DNA of 64,000 nucleotides, from positions 1,065,617 to 1,129,616 of the forward strand of contig NZ_LT574838.1 in NCBI RefSeq assembly GCF_900086725.1. Direction: 5' to 3'. The first letter of the stretch is position 1. Each line of letters opens with the position of its first letter. The translations under genes and the position numbers were made by a program. The DNA comes from Bariatricus massiliensis. Its GTDB lineage: Bacteria > Bacillota > Clostridia > Lachnospirales > Lachnospiraceae. The notes beneath the pieces are model-generated. The model had not been told where the DNA came from, did not search any database, and saw only the letters and a list, made by a program, of their open reading frames with translations. Shown here one piece after another: positions 60,421 to 64,000 of the stretch.

Positions 60421-61701
60421 CTATTTTATATCATACATGGGTAATTCTCCGATTCCCATGCTTTTCTTTGTCTGAAATTTGCTGACCCAGTATCCGGCTT
60501 TCCCACCCGAGCGGAGGTATCTTTTCTCAAATGACACCAGCCTTCCATTCGTCAGCACATAAACTGCATATTTTCGCTTCGGCTCCACAACAGTAATGTT
60601 GGCGTAGGCACCGGAACCAAGATGTCCATATCGACTTTTCCATTCCTCATTTCTTGTTCTCTGTGCCAACAGTTCTGCCGGATTACTGGTCATCAACGCA
60701 ACTGAATCCTTTTTGCTTAGAACTTTATTTTCTGCAAGCTCAAGCAGACACGGAATATTATCTCTTGTATCTCCGAACCCTTTCATAGTAGATTGGTTTT
60801 GTCCATCAGATACTAAAATCTTAACTACATGTTCTGACAATGCTTCCAGCGCTATCTGTCTCGCAGGTTCGGTCATTTTCAGGCCTTCCCGGCTTCCTCC
60901 GCCCTCACGAAGCATAGTCGTGACAAATTCTCCCGTCACTTCTTTTCGCCTGCACAGATCAACCATTTGTCGCATCGACCACACTGCTTCTCCATGTGTA
61001 CCACATCCGACAGCATTTGCATGTCCCATATGTATGTTTCTTCCTTGCGCCATATCACACAAGTGTAACGTGTGTTCAATATCTTGCGTATGAGAAGTAA
61101 ACATTAGATTAGCTTTATCTGTAATCGTAAACAATTGCTCCATTTTTTCATCCGGCAATAGGAAATGTCCCATATGTTCCTTGATTCCTATAGCGTATTG
61201 AGCCGTAGAATTGACAATATTATTATGACTTAATTTTTTCTCTTTCTCCGCCTGTCCCAGCGTTCCCGCAAACAACTCAATCAGCTCATTCTCATTTAGT
61301 CTCGTTCCTAAGATATTAGCCGCGCCAAGGAATACACCTACATTAATCGGAAGACCCCTGTCCATTTCTGCACCCAAAAGTGCCGGTGCCATAAAAGTAT
61401 TGCCTGCCCCCGGAGAAAGTGCTGTCGTGACCCCGTCCTCAGCGGCTCCATACGCCGTATTTGTATGTATCTCAAAAAGGTCACTAACATGAAGATGCAT
61501 GTCAATCAATCCTGGCCATATTTCCAGTCCCGAACAATCGATAATATAGTCACCGGTTTCTGCAGCTGCACTGTCACATACTTCATGAATCAAATCACCT
61601 TCTACGACAATATCTTTTACCGATTCTATTCCATTTGCCGGGTCAACTACAAAACCATTTTTCAAAATCATACGGCCTGAACAATTTCTGTCCCTTTTCA
61701 T
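60421..61701 (-). CDS. Amidohydrolase-superfamily enzyme (dihydroorotase/deacetylase-like)
   Basis: 426 residues of composite fold: a beta-sandwich at both ends and a TIM barrel. Metal motifs are IDMHLHVSD (HxH), SHTQDIEH, MGHANAVG and the aspartate in LVSDGQN; TSNPAELL near the end is typical. It hydrolyses a cyclic or linear amide. The bridging lysine could not be placed. It starts 13 bp after the larger M20 peptidase, and the context suggests successive hydrolysis steps on one compound (inference). Confidence 0.85.
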   Translation of the reverse strand: MKRDRNCSGRMILKNGFVVDPANGIESVKDIVVEGDLIHEVCDSAAAETGDYIIDCSGLEIWPGLIDMHLHVSDLFEIHTNTAYGAAEDGVTTALSPGAGNTFMAPALLGAEMDRGLPINVGVFLGAANILGTRLNENELIELFAGTLGQAEKEKKLSHNNIVNSTAQYAIGIKEHMGHFLLPDEKMEQLFTITDKANLMFTSHTQDIEHTLHLCDMAQGRNIHMGHANAVGCGTHGEAVWSMRQMVDLCRRKEVTGEFVTTMLREGGGSREGLKMTEPARQIALEALSEHVVKILVSDGQNQSTMKGFGDTRDNIPCLLELAENKVLSKKDSVALMTSNPAELLAQRTRNEEWKSRYGHLGSGAYANITVVEPKRKYAVYVLTNGRLVSFEKRYLRSGGKAGYWVSKFQTKKSMGIGELPMYDIK

Positions 61702-61714
61702 GATTTCACATCCC

Positions 61715-62995
61715 TTATTCTGCTGATTCCGCCCACTCTAAAATCAAGTTCGCATAAATTTTAATTGCATCAAGATATTGTTCCACAGTAACATATTCAT
61801 TTACCGCATGACATTGTTCCAAGGACCCCGGTCCATACTGAAGCGTTGGGCATCCTACAATATTATGCCATGTTCTGGAATCACAGCCCGCCGGAGAACC
61901 CGTCAGTTTTACATTCTTTCCCGTAGCTTTTTTATAAGCCTCTTTAAATGCACCTACAAAAGGGTGGCCTAATTCCATTTCAAATGGATTTCCAGTCTGG
62001 TATACGCTGATTTTAGGTTTGTGGTCTTTCAGCCACTCATCTCCCTCACAGCATCGTAGTATGGCACCTGTATACTCTTCGACTACCTGCTCGTGGCTCA
62101 TTAAATTGGGAAGGTAATGGACACAGGTTTTAAAACAACAGTAATCCGGTATAGTAGAACCAGCTTCTCCGCCATAAATAACTCCAACATTACTTGACGG
62201 CGGCGGTAGGAGCGGATGTTTATATTTTAAAAGCCAGCGGTGTTCTAACTCATCGATAGCGTTCATTAACTTTCCGGCTTTTTCTATTGCATTTACTCCC
62301 GCGAGTTTTAATCCTGAATGTACTGCAATTCCCTCTATCTCGACTTGAAAAAATACCCAGCCCATATGTGCCACAATCAGCTCGTAGTTGGTCGGCTCGC
62401 AGACAACCACCGCATCACCTTTTATGCCACTCATCGCCGCGCACAAAGAACCGTTTCCTCCGCCCTCTTCATCACATACTGATGCATATTTTACAGTAAC
62501 CGGTAATTCTATACCTGCATCCTTCAATAGAGCCGTAGCCATTACAGATGCCATAAGTCCTGCTTTCATATCAGCCACACCGAGCCCAGTTATTCTATTT
62601 TCAATAACTGCCGGGCTAAGCGGTGGTATACACCAATTCTCTTCATTTTCTGCAGGCATATGGTCAATATGACCGTTAAACAGAATTGATTTTTCAGATT
62701 TTCCCGGAAAACTTGCATAAACATTGTATCTGTTATCGTAGTTATGTCCGGTATTCCCTTCTCTGTATTTCTCTTTACAAGCGACAATACTTTCTTCTTT
62801 CAAGGGATCTTTCACAACTTCATCGGCGCCCAACTCGTGGAAAATGTCTGCCAAAAAATCCTGCCCCGCTGCCTCCAATCCTCCTTCGATTCCATGCCCG
62901 ATGTCATGTGTGTCAATAGAAACAATCTTCAACAAATAGTCTATATATTTTTGCCTATTTTCTTCCAATGCTTTTTCAATTTTCTTATTCATCAT
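61715..62995 (-). CDS. M20-family metallopeptidase, 426 residues
   Basis: Motifs NGHIDHMPAENE (H, D), GLGVADMKAGLMA (D), SVCDEEGGGNGSL (E, E), CEPTNYE and the C-terminal histidine in LEQCHAVNEYV. The chain is about 50 residues longer than the other M20 enzyme at 58523-59650 and only distantly alike, closer to the ArgE/DapE long form. It overlaps the SGNH hydrolase gene by 11 bp. The substrate is unknown. Confidence 0.9.
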   Translation of the reverse strand: MMNKKIEKALEENRQKYIDYLLKIVSIDTHDIGHGIEGGLEAAGQDFLADIFHELGADEVVKDPLKEESIVACKEKYREGNTGHNYDNRYNVYASFPGKSEKSILFNGHIDHMPAENEENWCIPPLSPAVIENRITGLGVADMKAGLMASVMATALLKDAGIELPVTVKYASVCDEEGGGNGSLCAAMSGIKGDAVVVCEPTNYELIVAHMGWVFFQVEIEGIAVHSGLKLAGVNAIEKAGKLMNAIDELEHRWLLKYKHPLLPPPSSNVGVIYGGEAGSTIPDYCCFKTCVHYLPNLMSHEQVVEEYTGAILRCCEGDEWLKDHKPKISVYQTGNPFEMELGHPFVGAFKEAYKKATGKNVKLTGSPAGCDSRTWHNIVGCPTLQYGPGSLEQCHAVNEYVTVEQYLDAIKIYANLILEWAESAE

Positions 62996-63608
62996 ATTCC
63001 TCCTTACCTATAATCATTTTATAAACACTTTCTGCCAGCTTTTCATGTCCTTCTACATCAAGATGAATCTTGTCAAAAGTCCCTGCACTTACCACATTAC
63101 CTACATTCAAAAACTTCCATCCATGTCGAGATGCCAGCCTTTTATAACAAGCCGCAAGTTCCTTGCTTTTTTCTTCCGCTCCTTTTCCGAACTCACTGTA
63201 AAAAGGACTTTTTTCCAGATTACTAAGTATCGGTGGTGCCGCAACAATAATTTTTGCCCCAGTCTTTTCAAATGTTTCAGCTATTTTCTCTATACCTTCA
63301 CCAATCACTTGCGCTTTTGCACAATATTCATCTTTACAATCATTCGTTCCTAGCATGATAACAGCTATATCAATAGGTTCATTTATCATGGCACAAACTT
63401 TTGCCTCTTCAACCCCATTTACATAAGGTTCTGTTTTACTGTCAAAGCAAGTGGTCCTACCGCATAACCCATTTTCTATGACTCGGTATTCGGTGCCTAA
63501 TTTTTTGCTTAAAACTCCCGGATACCTCTGTTCCCATGAATACCTACCGTCCTTTTCCGGCTGATATCCCCATGTATTGGAATCTCCGTAGCACAATACT
63601 TGTATCAT
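62985..63608 (-). CDS. SGNH/GDSL-family hydrolase
   Basis: 207 residues with block I CYGDSNTWGYQPE (catalytic Ser), block III MLGTNDCKD (Asn) and block V DKIHLDVEGHEKL (Asp/His). There is no signal peptide, so it is a cytosolic esterase or amidase. It overlaps the ABC ATPase gene by 4 bp. Confidence 0.9.
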   Translation of the reverse strand: MIQVLCYGDSNTWGYQPEKDGRYSWEQRYPGVLSKKLGTEYRVIENGLCGRTTCFDSKTEPYVNGVEEAKVCAMINEPIDIAVIMLGTNDCKDEYCAKAQVIGEGIEKIAETFEKTGAKIIVAAPPILSNLEKSPFYSEFGKGAEEKSKELAACYKRLASRHGWKFLNVGNVVSAGTFDKIHLDVEGHEKLAESVYKMIIGKEEYDE

Positions 63609-64000
63609 GATTCCATCACTTCTTTATATCGTTTTACGAACTCTTCTGCATTTAAAATATCTTTCCCAAGTCCGATACGGTCTGCTATCTGCCCGATTTC
63701 AGGACGCTTTATCTTACTCTGCCGTAATATTTCATCCTCCTTAAATATATCTCTCACATTTCCGTCTTTAATTATCTTTTTATTAGCCATGGCTACCACA
63801 CGCTCAAAATTGTTGGCTGCAAATTCCATATCATGCGTAATCGTCACTACACCGATTTCCTGTTTCTCCAATTCGTCTAAAACTCGTATAAGGACCTTTA
63901 TTCCTGTCAAATCCTGTCCTGCCGTCGGTTCGTCCAAAATCATATATTGTGGCCTTGTCGCTAAAATTGCGGCAATGGTTACAAATTTTCTAATAACATA
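63605..64000 (-). CDS. ECF/CbiO-type ABC ATPase, N-terminal part outside window
   Basis: The frame is open to the right edge (131 codons visible). It reads RKFVTIAAILATRPQYMILD and then DEPTAGQD (Walker B and D-loop), TITHDMEFAANNFERVV (H-loop), and a C-terminal extension with IKRPEIGQIADRIGL as in energy-coupling-factor ATPases. Walker A and most of the signature lie beyond 64000. ECF transporters import vitamins and related small molecules; here the cargo is probably the substrate of the hydrolases downstream (inference). Confidence 0.88.
   Translation of the reverse strand, partial: YVIRKFVTIAAILATRPQYMILDEPTAGQDLTGIKVLIRVLDELEKQEIGVVTITHDMEFAANNFERVVAMANKKIIKDGNVRDIFKEDEILRQSKIKRPEIGQIADRIGLGKDILNAEEFVKRYKEVMES

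Overview
The window looks like chromosome of a Gram-positive, spore-forming anaerobe of the class Clostridia, most likely a gut Lachnospiraceae (inference). The pointers are strong AGGAGG-type ribosome sites, OmpR-type two-component systems paired with FtsX-type ABC exporters, a signal-peptide-less Amidase_3-SPOR protein of the CwlC kind, an in-frame UGA (selenocysteine) in a GrdB-family reductase subunit, and polyferredoxin-type membrane proteins. No rRNA, tRNA, CRISPR array, integrase or transposase was seen. Most genes lie on the minus strand.

1-2500 (+): the end of a regulator, an imperfect palindromic intergenic element and a GPH-family sugar:cation symporter, closed by a bidirectional terminator. 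2518-14030 (-): one long co-directional array. An XRE regulator with two spaced operators and a small membrane protein lead two consecutive copies of a response regulator / histidine kinase / ABC ATPase / double-FtsX permease module, ending in a cell-wall amidase. 14245-17931 (-): a two-component system, a membrane-anchored unknown protein and a VanY-like D,D-carboxypeptidase. 18003-24122 (-): an acetyltransferase and a third RR/HK/permease/ATPase module with an internal terminator. Peptide sensing and cell-envelope defence is the common theme of these 24 kb (inference).

24144-37300: remnants of a BcrA-type antibiotic-protection ABC transporter on both sides of a block of intact genes: a Cache-GGDEF diguanylate cyclase, a TCS divergent from a plus-strand operon, and a hybrid kinase. 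The operon encodes an FtsX permease, its ATPase, a 48-residue CxxC protein, a polyferredoxin membrane protein and a lipoprotein that appears to fuse an FtsX/MacB-type extracytoplasmic domain to a TlpA thioredoxin. I read it as an extracytoplasmic thiol-redox system wired to an ABC/FtsX machine; this is the most system-like novelty here.

37386-49400: accessory genes, including a nitroreductase, an epimerase, two MerR-TipAS regulators with 19-bp-spacer promoters, GNATs, an M3 peptidase, DUF5131, DUF3781 and YjbR proteins, an ABC-2 exporter and a TraX-like protein. A candidate type I toxin-antitoxin locus lies at 40613-40868.

49400-55600 (-): GntR regulator, GrdE-like proprotein, GrdB-like selenoprotein and two NhaC-family antiporters. 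This is a substrate-specific component B of a glycine/sarcosine/betaine-type reductase whose other parts are not in the window; its substrate is unknown. 55600-58500: a DUF1062 protein, a decapitated AraC regulator directly behind a LacI regulator, and a 117-bp tandem repeat with a palindromic end. 58523-64000 (-): a tight operon of an ECF-type ATPase (cut by the window edge), SGNH hydrolase, two M20 peptidases, an amidohydrolase and a GATase1-like protein, probably for uptake and hydrolysis of amide-linked compounds.
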